A DNA stretch of 23,055 bases from DATDYW01 sp044375695 (lineage in GTDB: Bacteria; Patescibacteriota; Minisyncoccia; Phycocordibacterales; JAACPR01), in NCBI GenBank assembly GCA_044375695.1, contig JBILMG010000009.1, positions 1 through 23,055 of the forward strand, written 5' to 3'. Within the stretch, counting starts at the first letter, position 1. The number at the start of each line of letters is the position of its first letter. A program made the translations under genes and the position numbers. This document shows positions 7,172 to 14,048 of this stretch, one piece after another. The notes below the pieces were generated by a model, which searched no databases, was not told the origin of the DNA, and worked only from the letters and a program-made list of their open reading frames with translations.

Positions 7172-7612
7172 TCAGGAGGCCGCCGGGCCGGGCAGCGTTG
7201 CGGCGAGGAATCGGTCGCCGCGCCAAGCGGCGAGCCACCCGAAAATGGCTGACCAGACTGTTGCCACCATGACTGCCTCGGCCGTTATGATGCGCGGCCA
7301 GCGGCTCTGGGCGAACCCCTCGACCGGAACGGACGTCAGCATCGATACGGCGATCGCCAGGTTGAGGGCGGCAATGAAGAGCGCGCCGAGGTTTCCGAAC
7401 CAGCCGCCGGTAGCTACAGCTACGGCTACGCCGCCGGCGAACAGGAACAGGAACGCTCCGGTTGCCCTAAGGCCGCTAATCTCGATCGGGTGCTCGCCTG
7501 GAAACAGTTGATGCAAGAGGACGCAGTAGAGCGTGCCGATGAGCCACGTGCTGACTGCCCCTACCCAGAGGAAGGTGTTCGAACGGTGAGGGTTGGTATT
7601 AATTGCTTTCAT
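7172..7612 (-). CDS. Small membrane protein, function unknown
   Basis: A 146-residue protein with about four transmembrane segments (LWVGAVSTWLIGTLYCVLL, ATGAFLFLFAGGVAVAVATG, LGALFIAALNLAIAVSMLT, ITAEAVMVATVWSAIFGWLA). The ATG at 7612 starts MKAINTNPHRSN. The open frame extends upstream to 7924, but that part crosses a well-formed promoter and overlaps the divergent gene at 7743, so I exclude it. No family is recognised. It is followed by its own terminator and by a similar small membrane protein gene. Confidence 0.65.
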   Translation of the reverse strand: MKAINTNPHRSNTFLWVGAVSTWLIGTLYCVLLHQLFPGEHPIEISGLRATGAFLFLFAGGVAVAVATGGWFGNLGALFIAALNLAIAVSMLTSVPVEGFAQSRWPRIITAEAVMVATVWSAIFGWLAAWRGDRFLAATLPGPAAS

Positions 7613-7648
7613 TTTTTTGGAGCGGCGACTAACGTTGTCGCTTTTCTT

Positions 7649-7678
7649 TACATAAACACGATTTATTGAATATCTCAA
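7649..7678 (-). promoter_or_regulatory. Promoter of the 7172-7612 gene
   Basis: On the minus strand, TTGAGA (7673-7678) and TATGTA (7649-7654) are 18 bp apart in an AT-rich island. The leader would be about 30 nt. Confidence 0.5.
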
Positions 7679-7729
7679 GAATACCCACGCCGCGCCAAAG
7701 TTTTCCCCGCCTTTCCTCGCGCGCCGCGC

Positions 7730-7735
7730 TAGAAT
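7730..7735 (+). promoter_or_regulatory. -10 box of the exported hypothetical protein gene (leaderless)
   Basis: TAGAAT ends 7 nt before the GTG start codon at 7743, which places the expected transcription start at the start codon itself. Confidence 0.5.
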
Positions 7736-7742
7736 TGGGCGC

Positions 7743-8699
7743 GTGAAGAAAACCCTGTTCGTTGCCGCCGCGGCTGCCGCGCTCCTCGCCGTGGGCGTCG
7801 GCGTCTGGTACGCGTCTTCTGACGACGCTCCGGCCGCTCCAGAGGTTTTCGACGCCACCGCGCGCGGCGCGCTCGATCGCGCGCTCGACGCTGGCAAAGG
7901 TATCGCCGCGGCCGACTGGATCAAGGTCGGCGCCCGCGAGGGGGAAGAAACCGGCCGCTACGCGCGCTACCGCATCGTCGGCGCCGATGGCCGCGAGGCG
8001 TGGGCGTACCTGGTGCGCCTAGACGACGGCAGCTGGCACGTGGTTTCGATCACCGAAGGCGCGCCGCAGTGCGCCGCGGTTGAGAAATTTGGCTTCCCAT
8101 CGGCGATGATCGCGGACTGCCGCGTGGGCGAAACGCAGACGGTGGCCGAGGCGCTCGCGGCGGCAATTGCCGGCGGCGACGTCTCTGGCGTGCGCCTGGT
8201 TGGCCAAATCTCGCTGCCGCCAGACCCCTCCTGCAACTGCGTGCTGCTCACCTCGGGCGGCGCTTCGGTGCGCCTAAATATTTCGGCATCTGACCTTGCC
8301 GCCGCTGGCATCGGCATCGGCGACACAGTTGTCATTTCCGGCGGCCTCGGCGGCAACCTCTCGGTTGATGCCTCTTCGGTCATTCGCGCGGGAGGGGACG
8401 GCACACCTGACTCGGTCTCCGGTTTCGGTAATGGCTCTGAGGAGAATGGTTCCGGGAACGGCACCGGCGACACCGGATCCGGGAGCTCGGGCAGCATCGG
8501 CACCCGTCCGCCAAAGACCACGCCGCCTGAGCCTGCGGGCCAGGCTCAGGGCGTCACGGGTGGGGGAGCTACGGGCGTTATTCGCAGCGTCCCCAATTTT
8601 CCCGAGTGGAAGCCTCGCATCCGCTACACGACCTCGTGGTACGCGAGCCCGCTCGACATCGACACCTCGACGTCGGAGGTTCCGACCTTGGGCAGCTAG
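7743..8699 (+). CDS. Exported or membrane-anchored hypothetical protein with Gly/Ser-rich linker
   Basis: A 318-residue protein with a GTG start. An N-terminal hydrophobic helix after MKK (about residues 4-24) acts as a signal or anchor. The first folded part (about 35-125) carries WAYLVRLDDGSWHVVSI and two Cys flanking AAVEKFGFPSAMIAD. A second part (about 150-220) looks like a short beta-rich domain, possibly OB-like (VRLVGQISLPPDPSCNCVLL, then a strand-rich GDTVVISG region). Then come a low-complexity Gly/Ser/Asn/Thr linker (about 222-260), a Pro-rich stretch and a C-terminal tail. Paired cysteines suit an extracytoplasmic setting. The function is unknown; it stands alone between a divergent membrane protein gene and a convergent response regulator. 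Confidence 0.75.
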   Translation: MKKTLFVAAAAAALLAVGVGVWYASSDDAPAAPEVFDATARGALDRALDAGKGIAAADWIKVGAREGEETGRYARYRIVGADGREAWAYLVRLDDGSWHVVSITEGAPQCAAVEKFGFPSAMIADCRVGETQTVAEALAAAIAGGDVSGVRLVGQISLPPDPSCNCVLLTSGGASVRLNISASDLAAAGIGIGDTVVISGGLGGNLSVDASSVIRAGGDGTPDSVSGFGNGSEENGSGNGTGDTGSGSSGSIGTRPPKTTPPEPAGQAQGVTGGGATGVIRSVPNFPEWKPRIRYTTSWYASPLDIDTSTSEVPTLGS

Positions 8700-8727
8700 G
8701 GAACGTCCGGCAAGATTTTCCTTCTCG

Positions 8728-8763
8728 AAAAACGGCGAGGGCGCGCGTCGGTTGCGCGACCTC
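8728..8763 (-). terminator. Probable terminator of the response regulator gene
   Basis: On the minus strand a stem of 4+5 bp with one mismatch (8754-8763 with 8737-8746) is followed four bases later by TTTTTC. It lies in the 81-bp gap between two convergent genes and is weaker than the other terminators here. Confidence 0.4.
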
Positions 8764-8780
8764 GACGCGACGTTGCCGGC

Positions 8781-9509
8781 CTAAGATTTCGCTAGCGCCG
8801 CTTCGCGCCGTCGCTCGGAGGGCAGCGGCCGCTCCCACACGTGTCGCTTGTCGTCGGCCATGTAGCCGCGACCTGGGACCGACTTAATAATCTTGGACCA
8901 CTCGCCGAGCTTGCGGCGTACCGACAGCACGTGCGATTCGACCGTGTTCGAGAACGGCTGCACCGTGGATTCCCAGACGCGCTCGATGAGCTCGCCGCGC
9001 GTCACCACCGTGCCGGCCCGTCGCATCAGGTGCTCGAGCAGGGCGAACTCGCGCCGCGCCAGGTACACCGGCTGCCCGCCGACCTCGACGCGGAAGCGCG
9101 CGGCGTCGAGCGTCACCTCGCCAATGGTAACCGTGGGCATTTCGATGCCGCGCGGCCGTCGCGTGAGCGCCCGCAGGCGCGACTTGAGCTCTTCGAACGA
9201 GAAGGGCTTCGCGACGTAGTCGTCGGCGCCGGCGTCGATGTGCGCCGCCTTCTCGAGCGCTTCGCCCCGCACCGAGAGCATCAAGATTGGCGTCGTTTTG
9301 CCGCTCTGTCGAACCTCTTTGCACACGAGGAGCCCGGGCTTCCTCGGCAGCTCGTTGTCCAAAATAACGACGTCGTACTCATTGGTTCGGGCGGCGAAAG
9401 ATCCGGCCGCGCCGTCCTCGGCTTCGTCGACGGCGTACCCCTCCTGCTCGAGCGCTTTCCTAAGCACGGTCCGGAGCTCGCGGCTGTCTTCGACGAGGAG
9501 GGCTTTCAT
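8781..9509 (-). CDS. OmpR/PhoB-family response regulator
   Basis: A 242-residue two-domain regulator. The receiver domain (about 1-118) has the acidic pair Glu7-Asp8, phosphoacceptor Asp51 (VVILDNELPRKPG), Ser79 at the Thr/Ser switch position and Lys101 in YVAKPF. The C-terminal winged-helix DNA-binding domain (about 126-220) contains the typical LARREFALLEHLMRRAG, the VTRGELIERVW helix and a RKLG...IIKSVPGRGYMAD wing. It should bind promoter DNA once phosphorylated by a histidine kinase. No kinase gene is adjacent, so it is an orphan here. About 20 extra charged residues follow the wing. Its targets are unknown. Confidence 0.93.
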   Translation of the reverse strand: MKALLVEDSRELRTVLRKALEQEGYAVDEAEDGAAGSFAARTNEYDVVILDNELPRKPGLLVCKEVRQSGKTTPILMLSVRGEALEKAAHIDAGADDYVAKPFSFEELKSRLRALTRRPRGIEMPTVTIGEVTLDAARFRVEVGGQPVYLARREFALLEHLMRRAGTVVTRGELIERVWESTVQPFSNTVESHVLSVRRKLGEWSKIIKSVPGRGYMADDKRHVWERPLPSERRREAALAKS

Positions 9510-9515
9510 GGTCGG

Positions 9516-9521
9516 GGTGTA
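9516..9521 (-). promoter_or_regulatory. Possible -10 box of the response regulator gene (leaderless)
   Basis: TACACC on the minus strand ends 6 nt before the ATG at 9509, the same spacing as other leaderless candidates in this window. The hexamer is a poor match to consensus. Confidence 0.3.
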
Positions 9522-9603
9522 GCGTTACCGTTTAAATTGACGGCAGGCTACCGAAGCGGTCTGTGGCGGTCAATTTTGCCCGTGGAGCCGCCTTTATCCC
9601 CGC

Positions 9604-9632
9604 TTTATCAGGCGGCCTCGCCGGGTTACAAT
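9604..9632 (+). promoter_or_regulatory. Promoter of the glutaredoxin-photolyase operon
   Basis: TTTATC (9604-9609) and TACAAT (9627-9632) are 17 bp apart. The ATG follows 10 nt after the -10 box, giving a leader of about 3 nt. Confidence 0.5.
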
Positions 9633-9642
9633 CCGCCCGTAA

Positions 9643-9891
9643 ATGGCGACAATTACCGTCTTCACCAAGTCCGGTTGCCCGTGGTGCGCGGGCGTTTTGG
9701 ACTACCTCAACGAGCAGAAGGTTCAGTTCGAGGAGCGAGAGGTTCTGGGTAATCCGGCCTTCTTCGAGGAGATGGAGCGCCTGTCCGGCCAGCGCAAGGC
9801 GCCGGTCCTGGTGGTAGACGGCGAGGTGCTCGCCGACACCGACCGCGACGCCGTCGACGCCTTCCTCCGCGCCCGTCAGATTGTTTCCTAA
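9643..9891 (+). CDS. Glutaredoxin-like thiol-disulfide oxidoreductase
   Basis: An 82-residue glutaredoxin/NrdH-type thioredoxin fold. The active site CPWC is at residues 12-15 after the first strand (TITVFTKSG). The cis-Pro region reads APVLVVDGEV, and the C-terminal helix begins with DRDAVDAFL. It should reduce disulfides in the cytoplasm. NrdH-like proteins take electrons from thioredoxin reductase and glutaredoxins from glutathione; the sequence does not settle which. The photolyase ATG begins 2 nt after this stop codon, so the two are co-transcribed and probably translationally coupled. Confidence 0.88.
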   Translation: MATITVFTKSGCPWCAGVLDYLNEQKVQFEEREVLGNPAFFEEMERLSGQRKAPVLVVDGEVLADTDRDAVDAFLRARQIVS

Positions 9892-9893
9892 GT

Positions 9894-11333
9894 ATGGTCG
9901 ACCCACGCAGAATTAGGGCGGCGCGCTCCGGCGCTGCGGGCAGCGGCCCCGTCCTCTGGTGGCCATCCCGCGATCTGCGCGTAGAAGATAACTGGTCGCT
10001 TCTCAAGGCGCTCGACATCGCGAAAGACCGCGGCGTGCCGGTGGTAGCCGTGTACAACCTCGAGCCGGGATTTTCCGGCGGCGAGCTGCGCCAGCACGAC
10101 TTCAAGGTTAAGTGCCTCAAGCTGCTCGCCCGCGACCTCGAGAAGCTCGGGGTGCCGTTCTTCCTCGAAGTTGGCGACCGCTCGCACCGCCGCGTCGCCG
10201 AGCGCGCCAACGAAATGGGCGCCGCGGCTATTGTTACCGACTTCTCGCCGCTGCGCCGCCCGCGTCGCTGGGTCGAGGAGGTCTCCCGCGCGGCGCGCTG
10301 CGCGGTGCTCGAGGTCGATTCGCACAACATTGTGCCGCCCTGGATTGCCTCGGAGCGAAAAGAGCCCTACGCCCGAACGCTCCGGCCTAAGCTCGCGGCG
10401 CTCCTGCCCGAATTTTTGGTGCCGTTCCCGAAGCCGAAACCGGTCTCGGTTGCCTTCCTCGGCGAGGTGCCTCCTATCGCCTGGGACTCGCTCCTGCGCG
10501 ACGGGCGTCTCGATCAGACCGTGCTGCCCGTCGGCTGGGCCGAGCCTGGGGCCGCAGCTGCCCGCCACCGCCTGGCTACCTTCGTCCGCTACCGGCTGGA
10601 TCGCTACGCCGGAGACCGTAACGACCCGAACGTGGAAGGCCAATCAGGCCTCTCCCCGTACCTGCACTACGGGGTTATTTCGCCGGCGAGGGTTGCCCTC
10701 AGCGTGCTCGAGGCTACCGGCAGAAAACCAAAAGACGCTATCCACCCGCAGAAGAACGCCTCGGCCGAAGGAGACGGCCCGGCGGCCTTCCTCGAGGAGC
10801 TCATCGTGCGCCGCGAGCTCGCCGAGAACTTCTGCTTCTACGAGCCCAAGTACGATTCCATCGAAGGTTTCCCCGAGTGGGCGCAGAAGTCTTTGGCCCG
10901 TCACCGCGCCGACGATCGCATGTACTCCTACTCCCGCCCGAGCCTCGAGCACGCGCTCACGCACGACCGGCTCTGGAACGCGGCGCAGACCGAAATGAAG
11001 AAGACCGGCAAGATGCACGGCTACGTCCGCATGTACTGGGCCAAGAAAATTTTGGAGTGGTCCGAGACGCCGGCGCAGGCGCTCGCCACGACCATCTACC
11101 TCAACGATCGCTACGAGCTCGACGGGCGGGACCCGAACGGTTACGCCGGTATCGCGTGGGCGCTCGGCGGCGTGCACGACCGCCCGTGGTACGAGCACAA
11201 AATTTTTGGCCTGGTGCGCTACATGGCCGAATCGGGCGCCAAGAAGAAGTTCGATGTCGAGGCGTACGCCGCCCGCTGGCTGGGCCCAAAGCCTCCAAAG
11301 GTGAAGGTGGCGGGGCAGGGCAAGCTGCTCTAG
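9894..11333 (+). CDS. Class II deoxyribodipyrimidine (CPD) photolyase
   Basis: A 479-residue DNA repair flavoprotein that splits UV-induced cyclobutane pyrimidine dimers using light. The N-terminal Rossmann-like domain begins at VLWWPSRDLRVEDNWSL. The C-terminal FAD-binding helical domain carries class II hallmarks: LIVRRELAENFCFY, HDRLWNAAQTEMKKTGKMHGYVRMYWAKKILEW, and NDRYELDGRDPNGYAGIAW followed by a GVHDRPWYE segment near the C-terminus. Length and motif order match class II enzymes, not class I or cryptochromes. About 20 basic and small residues precede the first strand. The gene sits 2 nt behind a glutaredoxin gene, which suggests a joint light/oxidative stress unit; the link is inference. 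Confidence 0.95.
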   Translation: MVDPRRIRAARSGAAGSGPVLWWPSRDLRVEDNWSLLKALDIAKDRGVPVVAVYNLEPGFSGGELRQHDFKVKCLKLLARDLEKLGVPFFLEVGDRSHRRVAERANEMGAAAIVTDFSPLRRPRRWVEEVSRAARCAVLEVDSHNIVPPWIASERKEPYARTLRPKLAALLPEFLVPFPKPKPVSVAFLGEVPPIAWDSLLRDGRLDQTVLPVGWAEPGAAAARHRLATFVRYRLDRYAGDRNDPNVEGQSGLSPYLHYGVISPARVALSVLEATGRKPKDAIHPQKNASAEGDGPAAFLEELIVRRELAENFCFYEPKYDSIEGFPEWAQKSLARHRADDRMYSYSRPSLEHALTHDRLWNAAQTEMKKTGKMHGYVRMYWAKKILEWSETPAQALATTIYLNDRYELDGRDPNGYAGIAWALGGVHDRPWYEHKIFGLVRYMAESGAKKKFDVEAYAARWLGPKPPKVKVAGQGKLL

Positions 11334-11350
11334 CTTCCTTGCCGCTAGAG

Positions 11351-11378
11351 AAAAAGAAAAGCCCCGCTCTGCGGGGCT
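11351..11378 (-). terminator. Intrinsic terminator of the 11377-11751 gene
   Basis: On the minus strand an 8-bp stem (AGCCCCGC/GCGGGGCT, loop of 3) is followed by TTTCTTTTT. The stop codon at 11377-11379 overlaps the hairpin. A second 7-bp inverted repeat (11328-11334 with 11344-11350) lies just beyond, spanning the photolyase stop codon. Confidence 0.85.
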
Positions 11379-11751
11379 AGAACAGTTCTGCGTCAGGCAG
11401 CGAACGGCCTCCTTCCATCCACCCGAGCAGCCTGCTTAGCTGTCGGTAGGTTAGCGGCGGGTAGCCGGCTTTCGCGGGCGTGATGCTCGGCGGGTGCGTC
11501 ATGCCCTTTGTCAGGCGCGAGTAGCGTCCCGCGTAGAGCAGCCAGTCGAACGGCCTCCACAGAGACCACTTCGCCCAGCTAAACCACTTGCCGAAACCGG
11601 AGGCGTGAGGGCCTTCGAGGAAGGTGTAGCTGAAGCTGTTGGCGACGTAGGGGTCGAGCCTCGTCTTGAAGATTCTGGCGGGGAGGACGATGAGGTGGGC
11701 GGCCAAGAGGCGCAGCCACTTTGGAACGATTGGGGTGGATAGAGCTTTCAT
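11377..11751 (-). CDS. Hypothetical protein, 124 residues
   Basis: I chose the ATG at 11751, which begins MKALSTPIVPKWLRLLAAHL. The frame is open to 12021, but the extension is Arg/Pro-rich and overlaps the divergent gene at 11817. The product is basic and rich in aromatic residues (WFSWAKWSLWRPFDWLLYAG), with one hydrophobic stretch near residues 13-27. I recognise no family. The aromatic-rich amphipathic segments suggest membrane association, but that is weak inference. A -10-like box directly before the ATG and a terminator at the stop support a real single-gene unit. Confidence 0.55.
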   Translation of the reverse strand: MKALSTPIVPKWLRLLAAHLIVLPARIFKTRLDPYVANSFSYTFLEGPHASGFGKWFSWAKWSLWRPFDWLLYAGRYSRLTKGMTHPPSITPAKAGYPPLTYRQLSRLLGWMEGGRSLPDAELF

Positions 11752-11758
11752 CTGAAAC

Positions 11759-11764
11759 GTTCTA
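11759..11764 (-). promoter_or_regulatory. -10 box of the 11377-11751 gene (leaderless)
   Basis: TAGAAC on the minus strand ends 7 nt before the ATG at 11751. This supports the internal start over the longer open frame. Confidence 0.4.
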
Positions 11765-11801
11765 CCACTAGCCGCCGCTTCCGTAAAACGCGTCGCCGCG
11801 G

Positions 11802-11807
11802 TAGCCT
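11802..11807 (+). promoter_or_regulatory. Possible -10 box of the 11817-12464 gene
   Basis: TAGCCT lies 9 nt before the ATG at 11817, giving a leader of about 2 nt. It is a weak match to consensus. Confidence 0.3.
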
Positions 11808-11816
11808 CGCCGGCAA

Positions 11817-12464
11817 ATGAACCCACAAGAATTACCGATCGCGTACCTTCGCCCCGAGTGGCGCTGCTGCGACGTGGCCGAAGACCCGTTCTGCCTAGAC
11901 CCGGCCCGCGGCTACGCGCGCTGGCTCGAGGTAACGGGGCGCGGGGAGGTCGGGCAGCCTCACTACGGGCTCGGGCGCACCTTTCCCGCGTGGTCTCCCG
12001 TGGCCGCGGCGGCCAGGGCAATCGTGGCCCGCGTCGGCGGATCTTTCCGCGGGCGCCACCTGCCTTTCGAGCCGGTGGCGATCTCGCTCGACGCCGCGGG
12101 CGTAGGCCAGGTCCCCACGACGCGATCGTCGCTCGAGTATCTGGCCCGGAATCGTCGCGGGTGCTTCCTGTCTCGGGAAGTTGCGGCTGGCGCCGCGTTC
12201 GACGCGCTGCTCTGCGGCCTCGTGCCGAGAGGCGGCGGCTACGTGGACTCGATTGTCACGGACGCCGATCTCGCCGCCGCAGAAGTTGCGGGCGGAGCCG
12301 AGGAGGGGCGCCACCTGTGGCTGTGCCGCTGGAGCTTCCCGCCCGAGAGCTACGGCCCGGTAGAGCTGCGTCTCCGGGACGCGACCAGAGACCTCACCGG
12401 CTCGCACCTGCTGCAAAGCGAGTTCGGGCGCCCGCTTCCCGACCTGGTAACCCTGCCGTTCTAG
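11817..12464 (+). CDS. Hypothetical protein, 215 residues
   Basis: A soluble, acidic-to-neutral protein with no signal peptide or transmembrane helix and several cysteines (CC near residue 17, others near 26, 121, 137 and 175). It is rich in Trp, Arg and Gly and contains FEPVAISLDAAGVG and EEGRHLWLCRWSFPPESYGP. I recognise no domain. The start is supported by a -10-like box 9 nt upstream, and the end by a hairpin terminator that overlaps the stop codon. It is divergent from the hypothetical gene at 11377-11751, about 65 bp apart, so the two could be co-regulated. Confidence 0.7.
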   Translation: MNPQELPIAYLRPEWRCCDVAEDPFCLDPARGYARWLEVTGRGEVGQPHYGLGRTFPAWSPVAAAARAIVARVGGSFRGRHLPFEPVAISLDAAGVGQVPTTRSSLEYLARNRRGCFLSREVAAGAAFDALLCGLVPRGGGYVDSIVTDADLAAAEVAGGAEEGRHLWLCRWSFPPESYGPVELRLRDATRDLTGSHLLQSEFGRPLPDLVTLPF

Positions 12465-12482
12465 CGAGCGGCTTTTCTTTTT
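12455..12482 (+). terminator. Intrinsic terminator of the 11817-12464 gene
   Basis: A 7-bp stem with one G-T pair (12455-12461 with 12466-12472) overlaps the stop codon and is followed by TTTTCTTTTT. Confidence 0.8.
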
Positions 12483-12486
12483 ACCC

Positions 12487-12511
12487 AAAAGAAAACTCCG
12501 CCTTAGCGGAG
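12487..12511 (-). terminator. Intrinsic terminator of the MFS transporter unit
   Basis: On the minus strand CTCCGC/GCGGAG (6 bp, 4-base loop) is followed by TTTTCTTTT. It lies about 45 nt after the small ORF that follows the MFS gene. Confidence 0.8.
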
Positions 12512-12556
12512 GAGGTAGAACAGGCTCGGCGGAAAGCTGGCCCGCGCTGCGGCGTC

Positions 12557-12679
12557 TTAGCAGCGGCGTAGGTTTTTCAGCGCTTCGGCGGGGTTGCGGC
12601 CGGCGTTCGTGCGGAGGATTCCGCGTTCCTGGCAGTAGGCGAGGAGCGCGGCCTTGTCGGGGTCGTTCGGGGTGCTCAT
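12557..12679 (-). CDS. Possible 40-residue small protein downstream of the MFS gene
   Basis: An ATG at 12679 opens a 40-codon frame beginning MSTPNDPDKAALLAYCQERG, with a cysteine as the last residue. It starts 40 nt after the MFS stop codon, on the same strand and before the terminator, so it would be on the same transcript. The short polar, helix-prone sequence is reasonable for a protein, and upstream GGGAA could be a weak ribosome site. No family is recognised. The frame continues upstream within the MFS gene, which I treat as a shadow. Confidence 0.4.
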   Translation of the reverse strand: MSTPNDPDKAALLAYCQERGILRTNAGRNPAEALKNLRRC

Positions 12680-12719
12680 TTCCCGGCCGCAGTACCCGAA
12701 GAGGATCTCTCCGTCGAGC

Positions 12720-13880
12720 CTAGCGGGAGTCCCGCAGCGGGCGAATGTAGAGCGCCGTGGCAAAGCAGGTGGCCGCGAGCACCACGAATAGCCCGCGGGT
12801 GTCGCCTCCCAAGAGGAATACCGGCGCGGCGAGAATTGGCCCGCCGATGGTGGCCGCCGGGCGCACCGAGTGGAACACCTCCATGATGTTCGACTCGGCG
12901 GCGCCAACCTTGCGGAAAATGTAGCTGTAGGACATCGACTCAACCATCGCGGCGCCGATGCGCGTCATGAAGAGCGCCCCGGCCCAGACGGCGAACGAGC
13001 GGCTGTCGATAGCCGCGAGCGCGAGCGTCGAGAGGCCCATGATGGCGAGCCCGCCGGTGAGGAACTCCTTCTCGCCGGTGCAGCAGTCGGCCAGCTTGCC
13101 GAGCCACTCCTGCAGCACTAGGAACGGGATGAGGGAAATAGCCGCAATAGCGGCCACGTCGTGGAGCGCGAACCCCATCGATTCGGTGAGGTGCAGCGGC
13201 GCGTAGATGACCATCCAGGCGAAGAAGCCCTGGAGGGTTAGGAAGCCGGCGAAGGCGCGGCGGAGGTCGGACGACGCCCAGATGCGCGCCAGGCCCGGGC
13301 CGAAGCCCTCGCGGGCGTAGCAGGGGTCGTCAAAATTGGCGAAGCGGCGGCGCAGGAAAATGAGCGCCACGACGATGATGCCGGCGCCGAGCAGGTACAC
13401 GCGGTGGAACTGGTGATCCGAGAGCAGGAGCGCGGCGATTAAGGGGCCTGACAGGAAGGCGAGGTTGAGGGCCGTGAGGTACCAGCCGCGCGTTTTGCCG
13501 GTGTCCCGGTTCTGGCTCGCCGCCTCGACGAAGATGTCGATGAGGAAGTTGGAGATTACGCCGGCGGTGAACGCCGCCACGAAGGCGAGGCCCGAGACCG
13601 CGGCGTTCGGCGCCCAGGCGAGGCACAGGAGCGCCACGAGGTTTACCCACAGCACGACGCGCAGCACGTGGTAGTTGCCAAACTTGCGCACCGCGCGGTT
13701 CGCGACCCATAGCCCGAAGAGGCCAATTGCCGCGCCGGTCGCGTAAATCCAGCCGATGGTCTGGTTCCCGAAGAACTGCGCCAGGAAGTTCGAGTTGATG
13801 TACGTCGCCGGCGTCGCGTGGAGCGTGAAGAGGAAGGTGAGGACGAAGGCGGCGAGGGCGGGCTTGATGGCTTCCGGCAT
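12720..13880 (-). CDS. Major facilitator superfamily (MFS) transporter
   Basis: A 386-residue membrane protein with about 11-12 transmembrane helices in two halves, split by a charged cytoplasmic loop (FLRRRFANFDDPCYAREGFG, about residues 176-195). The first helix begins ALAAFVLTFLFTLHATPATY. The loop after helix 2 contains NRAVRKFGNYHVLR, like the MFS motif A region. Length and topology fit a secondary transporter or efflux permease driven by ion gradients. The substrate cannot be told from sequence. Upstream, a perfect TATAAT gives a short leader. It is divergent from the 14049-14519 gene. Confidence 0.85.
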   Translation of the reverse strand: MPEAIKPALAAFVLTFLFTLHATPATYINSNFLAQFFGNQTIGWIYATGAAIGLFGLWVANRAVRKFGNYHVLRVVLWVNLVALLCLAWAPNAAVSGLAFVAAFTAGVISNFLIDIFVEAASQNRDTGKTRGWYLTALNLAFLSGPLIAALLLSDHQFHRVYLLGAGIIVVALIFLRRRFANFDDPCYAREGFGPGLARIWASSDLRRAFAGFLTLQGFFAWMVIYAPLHLTESMGFALHDVAAIAAISLIPFLVLQEWLGKLADCCTGEKEFLTGGLAIMGLSTLALAAIDSRSFAVWAGALFMTRIGAAMVESMSYSYIFRKVGAAESNIMEVFHSVRPAATIGGPILAAPVFLLGGDTRGLFVVLAATCFATALYIRPLRDSR

Positions 13881-13899
13881 GGGAGGTTCGTTGCGGAAA

Positions 13900-13905
13900 A
13901 TTATA
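13900..13905 (-). promoter_or_regulatory. -10 box of the MFS gene
   Basis: A perfect TATAAT on the minus strand lies 19 nt before the ATG at 13880. I see no good -35. Confidence 0.5.
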
Positions 13906-13973
13906 GCAGGGAGGTGACGCCAGACGCTGTGGAAGCACCCCCGCGTCTAAGGTTGCCGAGGCCAGAGTAAATA

Positions 13974-14002
13974 TTGACTTATACTAAAATAAGTAGTATT
14001 AT
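13974..14002 (+). promoter_or_regulatory. Strong sigma70-like promoter of the 14049-14519 gene
   Basis: TTGACT (13974-13979) and TATTAT (13997-14002) are exactly 17 bp apart in an AT-rich island. The leader is about 40 nt and contains a small GCC/GGC hairpin (14011-14020). Confidence 0.75.
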
Positions 14003-14048
14003 ATAAAAAAGCCTTTCGGCTCATCAAAACAGCAACCGCACTAAAATA

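Noticed and set aside
7613..7924. N-terminal extension of the 7172-7612 membrane protein
   Set aside because: It would overlap the divergent gene at 7743 and run through a good promoter; its composition (Ser/Ala/Arg) is unlike the rest of the protein.
11328..11350. CTCTAGC/GCTAGAG hairpin at the photolyase stop codon, considered as its terminator
   Set aside because: On the plus strand it is followed by A residues rather than T, so it is not a standard intrinsic terminator for the photolyase.
11752..12021. N-terminal extension of the 11377-11751 protein
   Set aside because: It is Arg/Pro-rich, overlaps the divergent gene at 11817, and a -10-like box sits directly before the internal ATG.
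12680..12943. Upstream extension of the 40-residue ORF into the MFS gene
   Set aside because: It is an out-of-frame read of the MFS coding sequence with Arg/Ser/Cys-biased composition.
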